DNA of 64,000 bases from Fictibacillus norfolkensis (GTDB taxonomy: Bacteria > Bacillota > Bacilli > Bacillales > Fictibacillaceae), in the NCBI RefSeq assembly GCF_014836645.1, contig NZ_JACSQM010000011.1, forward strand, positions 1-64,000, written 5' to 3'. The number at the start of each line of letters is the position of its first letter. Position 1 is the stretch's first letter. Under the pieces are notes generated by a model. The model saw only the letters and a program-made list of their open reading frames with translations, did not search any database and was not told the DNA's origin. This document shows, piece by piece, positions 1 through 7,516 of the stretch. The position numbers were made by a program, and so were the translations under genes.

Positions 1-74
1 GCGGGTGTAGTTTAGTGGTAAAACAAGAGCCTTCCAAGCTCTGGTCGTGAGTTCGATTCTCATCACCCGCTCCA
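1..74 (+). tRNA. tRNA-Gly (TCC)
   Basis: Complete cloverleaf: the acceptor stem GCGGGTG (1-7) pairs with CACCCGC (64-70). The seven-base anticodon loop at 31-37 carries TCC at 33-35. The T loop contains GTTCGATTC and the CCA end is encoded at 72-74. It lies 13 bases before a tRNA-Ala gene, so this is the end of a tRNA (probably rRNA-linked) cluster that continues upstream of the window. Confidence 0.95.
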
Positions 75-87
75 TTTATTTTTCTTC

Positions 88-163
88 GGGGCTTTAGCTC
101 AGCTGGGAGAGCGCCTGCCTTGCACGCAGGAGGTCAGCGGTTCGATCCCGCTAAGCTCCACCA
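88..163 (+). tRNA. tRNA-Ala (TGC)
   Basis: Acceptor stem GGGGCTT (88-94) pairs with AAGCTCC (153-159) with one G-U pair. The anticodon stem CCTGC/GCAGG flanks a loop with anticodon TGC at 121-123. CCA is encoded at 161-163. It is the last gene of the tRNA cluster and is followed by an intrinsic terminator. Confidence 0.95.
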
Positions 164-179
164 TATACATAATTATTTT

Positions 180-207
180 ACTTCAGGCGATGCCTGAAGT
201 TTTTTTG
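180..207 (+). terminator. Intrinsic terminator of the tRNA cluster
   Basis: Perfect 8-bp hairpin CTTCAGGC (181-188) / GCCTGAAG (192-199) with a three-base loop, followed by eight T residues. It sits just after tRNA-Ala. Confidence 0.85.
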
Positions 208-315
208 TTGTTTAGAAGACTTTAAAATACTTCTCGTTTGATAGAGATATTAACTTTTCGGGCTCCTAGTGTATAGTGTGATCACGTATACTTGAGTCAG
301 TTATGGAATAGGGTT

Positions 316-464
316 AAGGGTATGTGACTCATTTTTATTGTCGAACTATGACGACTCGCCGATATAGGAGCAAAACTCGCCGTATTATAGCCGAAATTCG
401 CCGTATTATTTGCGAAATATCTAGAATTATTGCTGATATTATTAGAATTACGAGCAAAAATACC
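316..464 (+). repeat. Dispersed 149-nt repeat, copy 1, with five 21-bp units
   Basis: A leader starting AAGGGTATGTG (316) is followed by five imperfect 21-bp units at 353-373, 374-394, 395-415, 416-436 and 437-457, ending with AAATACC (458-464). The best-conserved core is ACTCGCCG-ATTAT-CAA. The copy at 44943-45091 has the same leader, the same 37-base distance to the first unit, the same five units and the same AAATACC end, with no gap. Small open frames across it look like chance frames. The rest of 208-575 holds no gene I can support. Confidence 0.75.
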
Positions 465-575
465 CTCAATGGTATTTGTTTTAGCGGTCTATTTTTCTAC
501 TCATGAAACTTGAACCTTCTAAAGATACCCGATTTCAGTACGGACAAGTTAAAACAAAGTGCTGCTCATTAAGGA

Positions 576-605
576 AAGAAGATGGCTCAATGCCATCTTC
601 TTTTT
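576..605 (+). terminator. Intrinsic terminator-like hairpin
   Basis: GAAGATGGC (578-586) and GCCATCTTC (592-600) form a perfect 9-bp stem with a five-base loop and a following T run. No gene upstream is convincing, so it may end an unannotated short transcript or serve as a boundary before arginase. Confidence 0.6.
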
Positions 606-637
606 ATCCAAAACCTCATAAATATGTAACCAAAGTC

Positions 638-651
638 CGAAAGCGCTTTCT
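638..651 (+). promoter_or_regulatory. Candidate catabolite-responsive element (cre) upstream of arginase
   Basis: CGAAAGCGCTTTCT matches the CcpA operator consensus WGWAARCGYTTWCW at 13 of 14 positions; only the first base differs. It lies about 112 bp before the arginase start, so CcpA may couple arginine breakdown to carbon supply. This is inferred from sequence only. Confidence 0.5.
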
Positions 652-762
652 TTTTGGTATATCTATGCAACATTTTGTCCAGTTGAACCATGAAATCCCT
701 TACAGCTACAATAGAGATAGATTTTCAAGTTTTATGTGTTTTTCATAAGGGAGGAAGAAAAA

Positions 763-1662
763 ATGTTGAAAGATATTACAGTGATCGGAGTACCGATGGA
801 TTTAGGACAAATGCGCCGCGGTGTGGATATGGGGCCGAGTGCGATTCGATATGCGGGTGTTGTTGAACGCCTTGAAAACCTGGATTATCGTGTAGAAGAT
901 TTTGGTGATATAAATATTGCTCGTCCAGAAAAACAAAGTATTGAAAACGAAGGTAATCTAAAAAATTTGAAAGGTGTCATTGAAGCGAGTGAAAAGCTTT
1001 CACAAACGGTATCAAATGTAATCTCGAATAAGAAGTTTCCACTTGTACTAGGTGGCGACCATAGTATCGCCATTGGTACATTGGCTGGGGTTTCTAAACA
1101 CTATGAGAATCTAGGTGTCATTTGGTATGATGCGCATGGGGACCTGAATACAGCGGATACATCTCCAAGTGGAAACATTCATGGAATGCCTCTTGCGGTA
1201 AGTATTGGAATTGGTCATGAAAGGCTTACAAACATAAGCGACTACACACCAAAGATCAAACCTGAAAATATTGTGATTATTGGAGCACGTTCATTAGATG
1301 AAGGAGAACGTGAGCTGATCAAAGAAAAAGGGATTAAAGTATATACGATGCATGAAGTGGATCGTCTAGGCATGGCGAAAGTTATGGAAGAGACGATTGA
1401 ATACTTAGCACATACAGACGGTGTTCACTTAAGTCTGGATCTAGATGGTCTAGATCCACATGATGCACCTGGTGTTGGAACTCCGGTACTTGGAGGAATC
1501 AGCTATAGAGAGAGTCACTTAGCAATGGAAATGCTTGCTGAAGCGGAAATCATCACTTCAGCGGAATTTGTAGAAGTTAATCCTATTTTAGATGAAAAGA
1601 ACAAGACAGCAACGGTAGCTGTAGCTTTAATGGGTTCTTTATTTGGAGAGAAACTACTATAA
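763..1662 (+). CDS. rocF: Arginase
   Basis: Arginase (arginine to ornithine plus urea), 299 residues, the usual length for Bacillus RocF. The family's Mn-binding signatures are all present: GGDHS (H100), DAHGD (D123, H125, D127) and a SLDLDGLDP block near residues 226-234. The ATG at 763 follows GGGAGG at a good distance; an open frame beginning at 736 has no ribosome site. In Bacillus this enzyme starts the arginine catabolic route through ornithine aminotransferase, but no other roc gene is adjacent here. A cre-like site lies upstream and a bidirectional terminator follows. The identity is secure. Confidence 0.95.
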   Translation: MLKDITVIGVPMDLGQMRRGVDMGPSAIRYAGVVERLENLDYRVEDFGDINIARPEKQSIENEGNLKNLKGVIEASEKLSQTVSNVISNKKFPLVLGGDHSIAIGTLAGVSKHYENLGVIWYDAHGDLNTADTSPSGNIHGMPLAVSIGIGHERLTNISDYTPKIKPENIVIIGARSLDEGERELIKEKGIKVYTMHEVDRLGMAKVMEETIEYLAHTDGVHLSLDLDGLDPHDAPGVGTPVLGGISYRESHLAMEMLAEAEIITSAEFVEVNPILDEKNKTATVAVALMGSLFGEKLL

Positions 1663-1680
1663 TAGACGAAGACAAAATAA

Positions 1681-1717
1681 AAACAGTTGCCTCTTTATAG
1701 ATGCAACTGTTCTTTTT
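1681..1717. terminator. Bidirectional terminator between arginase and spo0E-like gene
   Basis: AACAGTTGC (1682-1690) and GCAACTGTT (1703-1711) form a stem with a T run on the plus side and an A run on the other side. It lies between converging genes and overlaps the 3' end of the minus-strand gene. Confidence 0.7.
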
Positions 1718-1865
1718 CATTTATGCGTTGATATTGGTTAAGCAGGTGATCGATCTCTTGTGAGAGTTCAACTACTTCTTGTGCGATTAGTGGAAGATGT
1801 TTTGAGAGTTCATTCATTTGCTGTCTGGAGTGTTCGATCTGTTCGATTAATAAATCTCTATGCAT
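1695..1865 (-). CDS. Spo0E-like aspartyl-phosphate phosphatase
   Basis: A 56-residue protein with the Spo0E-family helix-turn-helix hairpin: an N-terminal IEQIEHSRQQM helix and the signature SQEID (family form SQELD) followed by HLLNQYQ. Spo0E-type proteins dephosphorylate Spo0A~P and so delay sporulation. I chose the ATG at 1865 because AAAGGGG lies about eight bases upstream; an upstream in-frame ATG at 1892 lacks a ribosome site. It is a monocistronic gene that converges with arginase. Which paralogue it matches cannot be told from sequence alone. Confidence 0.8.
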   Translation of the reverse strand: MHRDLLIEQIEHSRQQMNELSKHLPLIAQEVVELSQEIDHLLNQYQRINEKEQLHL

Positions 1866-2013
1866 ACAAACTACCCCTTTCTGCCTCAGCATAATATTTT
1901 ATATGATTAATATTCCCAGGTCAGATTTATTTAAAACGCATTATTTAGAAAAAAATACCTTTTTATTTCGTCAAATTCTGCAACATGATAAAATAAAAAA
2001 ATATGTAAAGATT

Positions 2014-2039
2014 TGAAACTTATGAAATGCTGGTACGTA
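2014..2039 (+). promoter_or_regulatory. SigW autoregulatory promoter
   Basis: TGAAAC (2014-2019), a 16-base spacer and CGTA (2036-2039) match the SigW promoter consensus exactly. It sits 26 bases before sigW, as expected for positive autoregulation of the sigW-rsiW operon. Confidence 0.9.
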
Positions 2040-2065
2040 AATAAAATCCGAGTGGTGATAAGATA

Positions 2066-2641
2066 ATGGACGCCTTAATAGCGAATATGGTGACCCAAGT
2101 TAAAAAAGGGGACCAAGAAGCGTTTGAAGGCATTGTGGACCTGTTTAAAGATAAAATATACCGGCATTGTTTCCGGATGGTCGGCAATGGACATGAAGCA
2201 GAAGATTTAGCACAAGAAACTTTTTTAAGAGCTTACCGTAATATAAGTAAGTACAACAGTGAATACAAATTTTCAACCTGGATTTTTCGTATCGCTACAA
2301 ATCTTTGTATCGATAGGTTAAGGAAGAAGAAGCCAGATTATTATCTGGATGCAGAAGTGCCCGGAACAGACGGTGCTACTATGTATAGTCAGCTTTCTAG
2401 TGAAGAGCCTTTACCTGAAGAAGTGGTTACAGAGAATGAAGAATGGAATGAACTTCAGGCAGAGATCATGAAGCTTCCTGAAAAATACAGGACGGCTATT
2501 CTTTTAAAATACGTTGAAGATCTCTCATTAGAAGAGATCAGCAAGATTATGGACATACCCGTTCCAACAGTAAAAACTCGTATACATCGAGGTCGGGAAG
2601 CGTTGAAGAAAGTATTTCAAATGGTTGTAAAAACGAGGTGA
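2066..2641 (+). CDS. sigW: RNA polymerase ECF sigma factor SigW
   Basis: A 191-residue group 4 sigma factor. Region 2 contains GHEAEDLAQETFLRAY and KFSTWIFRIATNL. The stretch RKKKPDYYLDAEVPGT is very close to Bacillus subtilis SigW. Region 4 has the HTH ending in VKTRIHRGREALKK. SigW controls the response to cell-envelope stress and antimicrobial peptides. The preceding promoter is a perfect SigW site, and the next gene encodes its anti-sigma factor with translational coupling. Synteny with cdaA-cdaR-glmM-glmS further supports the name. Confidence 0.95.
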   Translation: MDALIANMVTQVKKGDQEAFEGIVDLFKDKIYRHCFRMVGNGHEAEDLAQETFLRAYRNISKYNSEYKFSTWIFRIATNLCIDRLRKKKPDYYLDAEVPGTDGATMYSQLSSEEPLPEEVVTENEEWNELQAEIMKLPEKYRTAILLKYVEDLSLEEISKIMDIPVPTVKTRIHRGREALKKVFQMVVKTR

Positions 2642-2646
2642 TAAAA

Positions 2647-3309
2647 ATGCATGGTGAAGCTTCCGTATATGATGAATTAATGAATAAAGTACTTGATGGT
2701 GATGCAACAAAAGAAGAAGAACAAAACTTTCACAATCATCTTAAGGATTGTGAGACGTGTAGAGAAGAGTTTGAGCTGTTGACGGTTACACTGAAGGAAT
2801 TGCAGCTGCAATCCCATATGAAGGCGCCAGAGGGCTTTACAGAGGCTGTAATGGCTAAATTGCCTAAAGAGAAGCAACAAGTTAAGTGGATGCGCTGGAT
2901 GAAGAGCCATCCTGCTCTAACGGCTGCAGCGATTTTTGTGTTCTTTATGGCAGCGTCTGTGTTCACGAGCTATAATCAACAAGACCTCGCCGTTGTAAAA
3001 GGCGAAGGAAACCTGCAGATCAAAAAGAATGAACGCGTAGTTGTCGTTCCTGCTGGGGAAACAATTAAAGGCGATTTAGTTGTAGAGAATGCAGATGTTC
3101 GAATAGAAGGCAGAGTCGAAGGTGACGTAACGGTCATAAAAGGCGATCAATATCTTGCTTCGGCTGGGGAAGTAACAGGCCACAGTCAGGAAATTGGTCA
3201 AGTGGTCGAATGGGTATGGTATAAGTTGAAATCTTTAGTTAGTACGAATGATGAAGCAATGAATGACACTCATAAGGAAAGCCGTTCTCACACGGCTTTT
3301 TTTTCTTGA
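2647..3309 (+). CDS. rsiW: Anti-sigma-W factor RsiW
   Basis: Membrane anti-sigma factor that holds SigW until regulated proteolysis releases it. An N-terminal zinc anti-sigma domain is visible, with H-x3-C-x2-C in the NHLKDCETCREEF stretch. One transmembrane helix (HPALTAAAIFVFFMAASVF) is followed by an extracytoplasmic domain. The ATG at 2647 has GAGGTG six bases upstream; a GTG at 2638 overlaps the sigW stop and is less likely. The last codons coincide with the intrinsic terminator hairpin, so the C-terminal tail is partly terminator sequence. The length is about 220 residues, similar to known RsiW. Confidence 0.92.
   Translation: MHGEASVYDELMNKVLDGDATKEEEQNFHNHLKDCETCREEFELLTVTLKELQLQSHMKAPEGFTEAVMAKLPKEKQQVKWMRWMKSHPALTAAAIFVFFMAASVFTSYNQQDLAVVKGEGNLQIKKNERVVVVPAGETIKGDLVVENADVRIEGRVEGDVTVIKGDQYLASAGEVTGHSQEIGQVVEWVWYKLKSLVSTNDEAMNDTHKESRSHTAFFS
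3278..3307 (+). terminator. Terminator overlapping the 3' end of rsiW
   Basis: AAAGCCGT (3278-3285) and ACGGCTTT (3292-3299) form a perfect stem followed by eight T residues. The structure is inside the rsiW reading frame just before its stop codon. Confidence 0.85.
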
Positions 3310-3393
3310 TCAAATTTACTAAATTAGAACCATCATCCAACCATCATGAGTAAAACATGTGAAAGTCATGCCAAGTTTTCTTTACATTGAGGT

Positions 3394-3403
3394 ATGCTAT
3401 AAT
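3394..3403 (+). promoter_or_regulatory. Probable extended -10 promoter for cdaA-cdaR-glmM
   Basis: TATGCTATAAT has a perfect TATAAT box (3398-3403) with an upstream TG. The -35 region (near 3375-3381) is poor, which is typical of extended -10 promoters. It is 135 bases before cdaA. A short hairpin (AAGTAGT...ACTACTT) lies in the leader between them. Confidence 0.55.
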
Positions 3404-3537
3404 AAGTAGGTTAAAAAATTATTTTAAGTAGTGTTTAAAGGAATACTACTTTTCATGAGGTTTTTATCGAAACAATTTCATCTAAAGAACCACTAAATAC
3501 TTCAACTTGGAAGACAAACTGGGTTGGGAGGGAATTT

Positions 3538-4371
3538 ATGTTACCAATCGCTGATTTTAATATATTCAATTACATTACTCAGATTATAGATATCTTGTTA
3601 GTAACCTATGTGATCTATAAGCTTATCATGCTGATTCGCGGTACGAAAGCTGTTCAATTGCTAAAAGGAATAACCGTGATTATCGTCGTTTGGTTTCTAA
3701 GTAGTTCGTTCGATCTTAGAACGATGTCATGGCTGATGGACAAAGTGATTACATACGGTCTTCTTGCCATCATCATCATTTTCCAGCCAGAGTTAAGACG
3801 AGCACTAGAGCAGCTTGGACGTGGAAAGTTCTTTTCTCGTACAGGACTGCCTGAAGAAGAAGAGACGGAAAAAGCCATTGCCGCGATCTGTAAATCGACG
3901 AACTATATGTCTAAGCGACGAATAGGAGCGATCATGTCGATCGAACGAGAAACGGGATTGAGTGAATACGTGGAAACCGGCATACCCATTAAAGCGCATC
4001 TATCTTCCGAATTGTTGACAAATATTTTTGTGCCGAACACGCCTTTACATGATGGGGCAGTCATCATTAAACAAAGTCAGATCTATGCAGCTGGGTGCTA
4101 TTTACCATTGACGGAAAGTCCGTTTGTTTCAAAAGAGCTTGGAACTAGACACAGAGCTGCACTAGGGATCAGTGAAGTAACAGATGCCATAACGGTTATC
4201 GTTTCTGAGGAAACAGGTACGATTTCACTTACGAAAAACGGAGAGATCTATCGTAACCTGGACGAAGAGTCTTTAAGAAATTTGTTAAACGCAGAATTGA
4301 TTATTGCCAACAAGTCCACTTCCTCAACTCGCTGGAATTGGAGGGGAAAGAAAAATGGACAAACTCCTTAG
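3538..4371 (+). CDS. cdaA: Diadenylate cyclase CdaA
   Basis: Membrane-bound synthase of the essential second messenger c-di-AMP from two ATP, 277 residues. Three N-terminal hydrophobic segments fall within residues 9-82. A DAC domain follows with the catalytic DGA (D172-A174) and RHR (204-206) motifs. Start ATG 3538 follows GGGAGGG. It is the first gene of cdaA-cdaR-glmM, the arrangement conserved across Firmicutes. CdaR and GlmM bind CdaA and modulate it, linking c-di-AMP to potassium and cell-wall homeostasis. Confidence 0.95.
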   Translation: MLPIADFNIFNYITQIIDILLVTYVIYKLIMLIRGTKAVQLLKGITVIIVVWFLSSSFDLRTMSWLMDKVITYGLLAIIIIFQPELRRALEQLGRGKFFSRTGLPEEEETEKAIAAICKSTNYMSKRRIGAIMSIERETGLSEYVETGIPIKAHLSSELLTNIFVPNTPLHDGAVIIKQSQIYAAGCYLPLTESPFVSKELGTRHRAALGISEVTDAITVIVSEETGTISLTKNGEIYRNLDEESLRNLLNAELIIANKSTSSTRWNWRGKKNGQTP

Positions 4372-5677
4372 TAGTTCATGGTTTGTAAAAATTATTGCTT
4401 TCCTCCTAGCCCTCATGATGTACACGATCGTAACGATGGAGACGCAGGAAGAAGCAGCGAACAATTCAATCTTCTCTAAAATGTATACCGAAAGTGAGAC
4501 GATTGAGAACGTACAGATCAAACCATACTTTGATGACAACCAATACGTACTTACCGATATGCCATCATCGGTTGATCTTACTCTAACAGGATCCAGCCGT
4601 TTGATTACAAAAGCGACAAAAGTAGATAAAGAATTCGAAGTCTATATTGACCTCACGAATATGAAACCTGGGAACAAGCGGGTAAAAGTTCAAGTTCAAG
4701 GTCTGCCTGAGGGTGTAAAGGCTAAGATTAATCCAGATTACGTAGATGTTATTCTGCATAAAAAAGTAACAAAAGAAATGAACGTGAACGTGGACCTGAA
4801 GAACAAAAGAAAAATGCCTGAAGGATATACAGCAGGTGAAGTTGAGTTCTCACCGAGAACGGTTGATGTGACGGGTGCAGAAGGGATGATCGATCAGATC
4901 TCATTCATCACAGGATTTGTTGATGTAACGGATGCAGATGAATCGATTCAAACAAAAGTTCCACTGCGTGCATACAATCAGCAAGGAGATTTAATCGATG
5001 TTCAGATCAACCCAGGAGTAGCTGAAGTATCCGTACCGATCAAGAAGCCAAAGAAAACGGTACCGATTTCTATCGAAACGAAAGGGAAATTAGATGAGGG
5101 ACTTTCTCTTCAATCGATCACATCGAATCCGAGCGAGATCACATTAACAGGTACAACAACTTCTCTAGAAAAAATTGATTCTTTTAAAGAGATAACGATA
5201 GATTTAAGTGAGATCAAAAAAGATACGACACTTACTGTTGATGTTCCTGTACCAGATGGGATCGACGACGTTTCTTTAAAAGAGGTAACAGTAGAAGTTA
5301 ACGTTGAAGAAACGGGTACTGAGACGGAAACAGAAGCAGATGCCGATGCCGAAACGGAAGCAGAACCAGAAGCGGCTGATCAAGAGTCGACAAAAACATT
5401 TAGTGATGTTCCATTAACACTGCTCGGAAGTGACGCTGACAAACAAGCAACGTTTCTAGATCCAGCAGATGGAGTTGTCGATGTAACGGTAGGAGGAAAA
5501 AAGAGTGTGCTTAACTCTCTGAAAAAGTCAGATCTGCAAGGAATCGTAGATGTGAGTTCACTCGATCAAGGGACCCATAAAGTGAAGATAGATTGGAAAA
5601 ATCCAGGGGATGTTGAACTGACAGGTACAGTTCAGGAAGCCAGTGTGGAAATTCAAACAGAGACTAGCAGTCAATAG
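4355..5677 (+). CDS. cdaR: CdaA regulatory protein CdaR (YbbR-domain protein)
   Basis: Extracytoplasmic regulator of CdaA. An N-terminal membrane anchor (FVKIIAFLLALMMYTIV) is followed by repeated YbbR domains rich in V-D-V-T patterns. ATG 4355 follows GGAGGGG and overlaps the end of cdaA by 17 bases, so the two are translationally coupled. Near residues 321-347, between the last two YbbR repeats, there is an acidic low-complexity linker built from TE/AE/AD pairs. I infer this linker is a species-level insertion. The length of 440 residues is normal for the family. Confidence 0.92.
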   Translation: MDKLLSSSWFVKIIAFLLALMMYTIVTMETQEEAANNSIFSKMYTESETIENVQIKPYFDDNQYVLTDMPSSVDLTLTGSSRLITKATKVDKEFEVYIDLTNMKPGNKRVKVQVQGLPEGVKAKINPDYVDVILHKKVTKEMNVNVDLKNKRKMPEGYTAGEVEFSPRTVDVTGAEGMIDQISFITGFVDVTDADESIQTKVPLRAYNQQGDLIDVQINPGVAEVSVPIKKPKKTVPISIETKGKLDEGLSLQSITSNPSEITLTGTTTSLEKIDSFKEITIDLSEIKKDTTLTVDVPVPDGIDDVSLKEVTVEVNVEETGTETETEADADAETEAEPEAADQESTKTFSDVPLTLLGSDADKQATFLDPADGVVDVTVGGKKSVLNSLKKSDLQGIVDVSSLDQGTHKVKIDWKNPGDVELTGTVQEASVEIQTETSSQ

Positions 5678-5695
5678 TTGAAGGAGAGAGCAATA

Positions 5696-7036
5696 ATGGG
5701 AAAATATTTTGGTACCGACGGAGTTAGAGGAGTAGCAAATACAGAACTTACGCCTGAATTAGCATTTAAATTAGGGCGCTTTGGAGGATATGTTCTTACA
5801 AAAAATACAGAAAGACCTAAAATCTTAATCGGGCGTGACACACGTATTTCGGGGCAGATGCTAGAGGGTGCTCTTGTAGCGGGACTTCTATCCATCGGTG
5901 CGGAAGTAATGCGTTTAGGCGTAATCTCTACTCCTGGAGTTGCTTTCTTAACAAAAGCTTTAGGCGCACAAGCAGGTGTTATGATTTCAGCTTCGCATAA
6001 CCCGGTAGCAGATAACGGGATTAAATTCTTTGGAGCAGATGGCTTCAAATTGTTAGATGAGCAGGAAGCGGAAATCGAAGCACTATTAGATAATGAAAAA
6101 GATGAACTTCCTCGTCCTGTAGGCGGAGACTTAGGGTCTGTCAGCGATTATTTCGAAGGCGGACAAAAGTATATGCATTATCTGAAACAAACGGTTCCTG
6201 GAGATTTCTCTGGTCTTCATATCGCTTTAGATTGTGCGCACGGAGCAACATCGTCACATGCTCCACACTTGTTTGCTGATCTTGAAGCAGACATCTCTAC
6301 GATGGGTACAAGTCCGAACGGTCTAAACATCAATGAAGGTGTAGGAAGTACACATCCAGAGAAACTTGCTGAACTTGTAAAAGAAAAAGGCTGCGACATG
6401 GGGCTGGCATTTGATGGTGACGGAGACCGTTTGATCGCGATCGATGAAAAAGGAAACATCGTCGATGGAGACCAAATCATGTTCATCTGTGCAAAGCACC
6501 TGAAAGAACAAGGACGTTTGAAGCAGGATACAGTCGTTTCTACAGTAATGAGTAACTTAGGTTTCTATAAAGCTGTAGAAGCAAACGAGATGAAATCTGC
6601 ACAAACAGCTGTAGGTGACCGTTATGTAATGGAAGAGATGCGTAAGAACGACTTTAACCTTGGTGGAGAACAGTCTGGTCATATCATCTTCTTAGACTAC
6701 ACGACAACAGGAGACGGGCTTCTGTCTGGCATTCAGCTTGCTTCGATCTTAAAAGCTACTGGAAAGCCACTATCCGAACTTGCAGGTGAGATGGCAAAAT
6801 TCCCGCAGCTTCTTATTAATGTAAAAGTAGCGGATAAGTCTAAGTTAAACGGAAACGATGCTATCAAAGCGGCGATCGATAACGTAGAAACAGAGCTTGA
6901 AGGAAATGGGCGAGTACTTGTACGTCCTTCTGGAACGGAGCCACTCGTGCGTGTAATGGTTGAAGCTCCAACCGAAGAACTCTGCCAAGAACATGCAGAT
7001 AAAATCGTAGAAGTGGTAAAGGCTGAGCTTGTTTAA
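5696..7036 (+). CDS. glmM: Phosphoglucosamine mutase
   Basis: Interconverts glucosamine-6-phosphate and glucosamine-1-phosphate on the way to UDP-GlcNAc. The N-terminal [11 protein letters not shown], the active phosphoserine loop SASHNP (S100), the metal-binding DGDGDR and the C-terminal [11 protein letters not shown] phosphate loop are all present; 446 residues. ATG 5696 follows AAGGAGAG; the longer frame from 5678 has no site. It is the third gene of the cda operon and ends just before the glmS leader. Confidence 0.96.
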   Translation: MGKYFGTDGVRGVANTELTPELAFKLGRFGGYVLTKNTERPKILIGRDTRISGQMLEGALVAGLLSIGAEVMRLGVISTPGVAFLTKALGAQAGVMISASHNPVADNGIKFFGADGFKLLDEQEAEIEALLDNEKDELPRPVGGDLGSVSDYFEGGQKYMHYLKQTVPGDFSGLHIALDCAHGATSSHAPHLFADLEADISTMGTSPNGLNINEGVGSTHPEKLAELVKEKGCDMGLAFDGDGDRLIAIDEKGNIVDGDQIMFICAKHLKEQGRLKQDTVVSTVMSNLGFYKAVEANEMKSAQTAVGDRYVMEEMRKNDFNLGGEQSGHIIFLDYTTTGDGLLSGIQLASILKATGKPLSELAGEMAKFPQLLINVKVADKSKLNGNDAIKAAIDNVETELEGNGRVLVRPSGTEPLVRVMVEAPTEELCQEHADKIVEVVKAELV

Positions 7037-7081
7037 ATTAAATAGTAATTGTCCCTCATAAAATAAAAAAGGGCACGAAAC

Positions 7082-7127
7082 ATATGCATATGCTGCTCAC
7101 AGAAAGAGCTGTGTATGCATATTTTTA
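7082..7127 (+). terminator. Terminator after glmM
   Basis: ATATGCATA (7082-7090) pairs with TATGCATAT (7114-7122), with an inner GCTC/GAGC pairing, followed by a T-rich tract. It separates glmM from the independently expressed glmS. Confidence 0.65.
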
Positions 7128-7180
7128 TTATTATGGAACATTATGTTTCAATTTTTTCTCAGATTGGGAAAGAATAATAA

Positions 7181-7209
7181 TTGACGGTTTTGAAAAACCC
7201 GTGTATGAT
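7181..7209 (+). promoter_or_regulatory. SigA-type promoter of glmS
   Basis: TTGACG (7181-7186), a 17-base spacer and TATGAT (7204-7209) give a near-consensus vegetative promoter. It is placed to start transcription shortly before the glmS ribozyme. Confidence 0.85.
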
Positions 7210-7261
7210 TATTTTTGTTTACTTCAAATAAAAGGAAGGAGTTTACAGTTAATCATTCATC

Positions 7262-7440
7262 CAAAAGCGCCTGAACTGCTGACCGGGAAAAGAGCAGTTG
7301 ACGAGGAAGAGGTTCATCGATATTTCGGCGGATGCCTCTCGGAACATCACTTCCGTAAGCTTTTGTTCAAACCAGGTAAGGTGACTTCCTGTACAAAGAC
7401 GAAAGCAAGTGAAAAAAATAAAAATAGAGAACATAGGTGG
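7262..7440 (+). ncRNA. glmS ribozyme/riboswitch
   Basis: The leader contains the conserved glmS ribozyme core. It has the AGCGCCTGAACT cleavage block (self-cleavage expected between A7266 and G7267), then GCAGTTGACGAGGAAGAGG, ATTTCGGCGGATGCC, CCGTAAGC and AAGGTGACTTCCTGTACAAAGACGAAAG-like segments in family order. Glucosamine-6-phosphate acts as cofactor, and cleavage destabilises the glmS mRNA. The stretch up to 7500 also has a paired AAAGCC...GGCTTT element. An open frame across 7084-7548 on this strand is a by-product of the ribozyme, not a gene. Confidence 0.93.
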
Positions 7441-7516
7441 GGTTGTGAGCCCCGCTCACGGCCCCCTTATGAAAGCCGTCAGCAGAGTGTGATGGCTTTA
7501 AGGAGGACGCTTATTT

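Noticed and set aside
353..457. Possible CRISPR array from regular 21-bp repeats
   Set aside because: Units are contiguous without spacers and diverge from each other, and no cas genes are present.
324..748. Two small open frames (324-506 and 503-748)
   Set aside because: The first is a translation of the 21-bp repeats; the second crosses a terminator hairpin and the arginase ribosome site. Neither has a ribosome site or family features.
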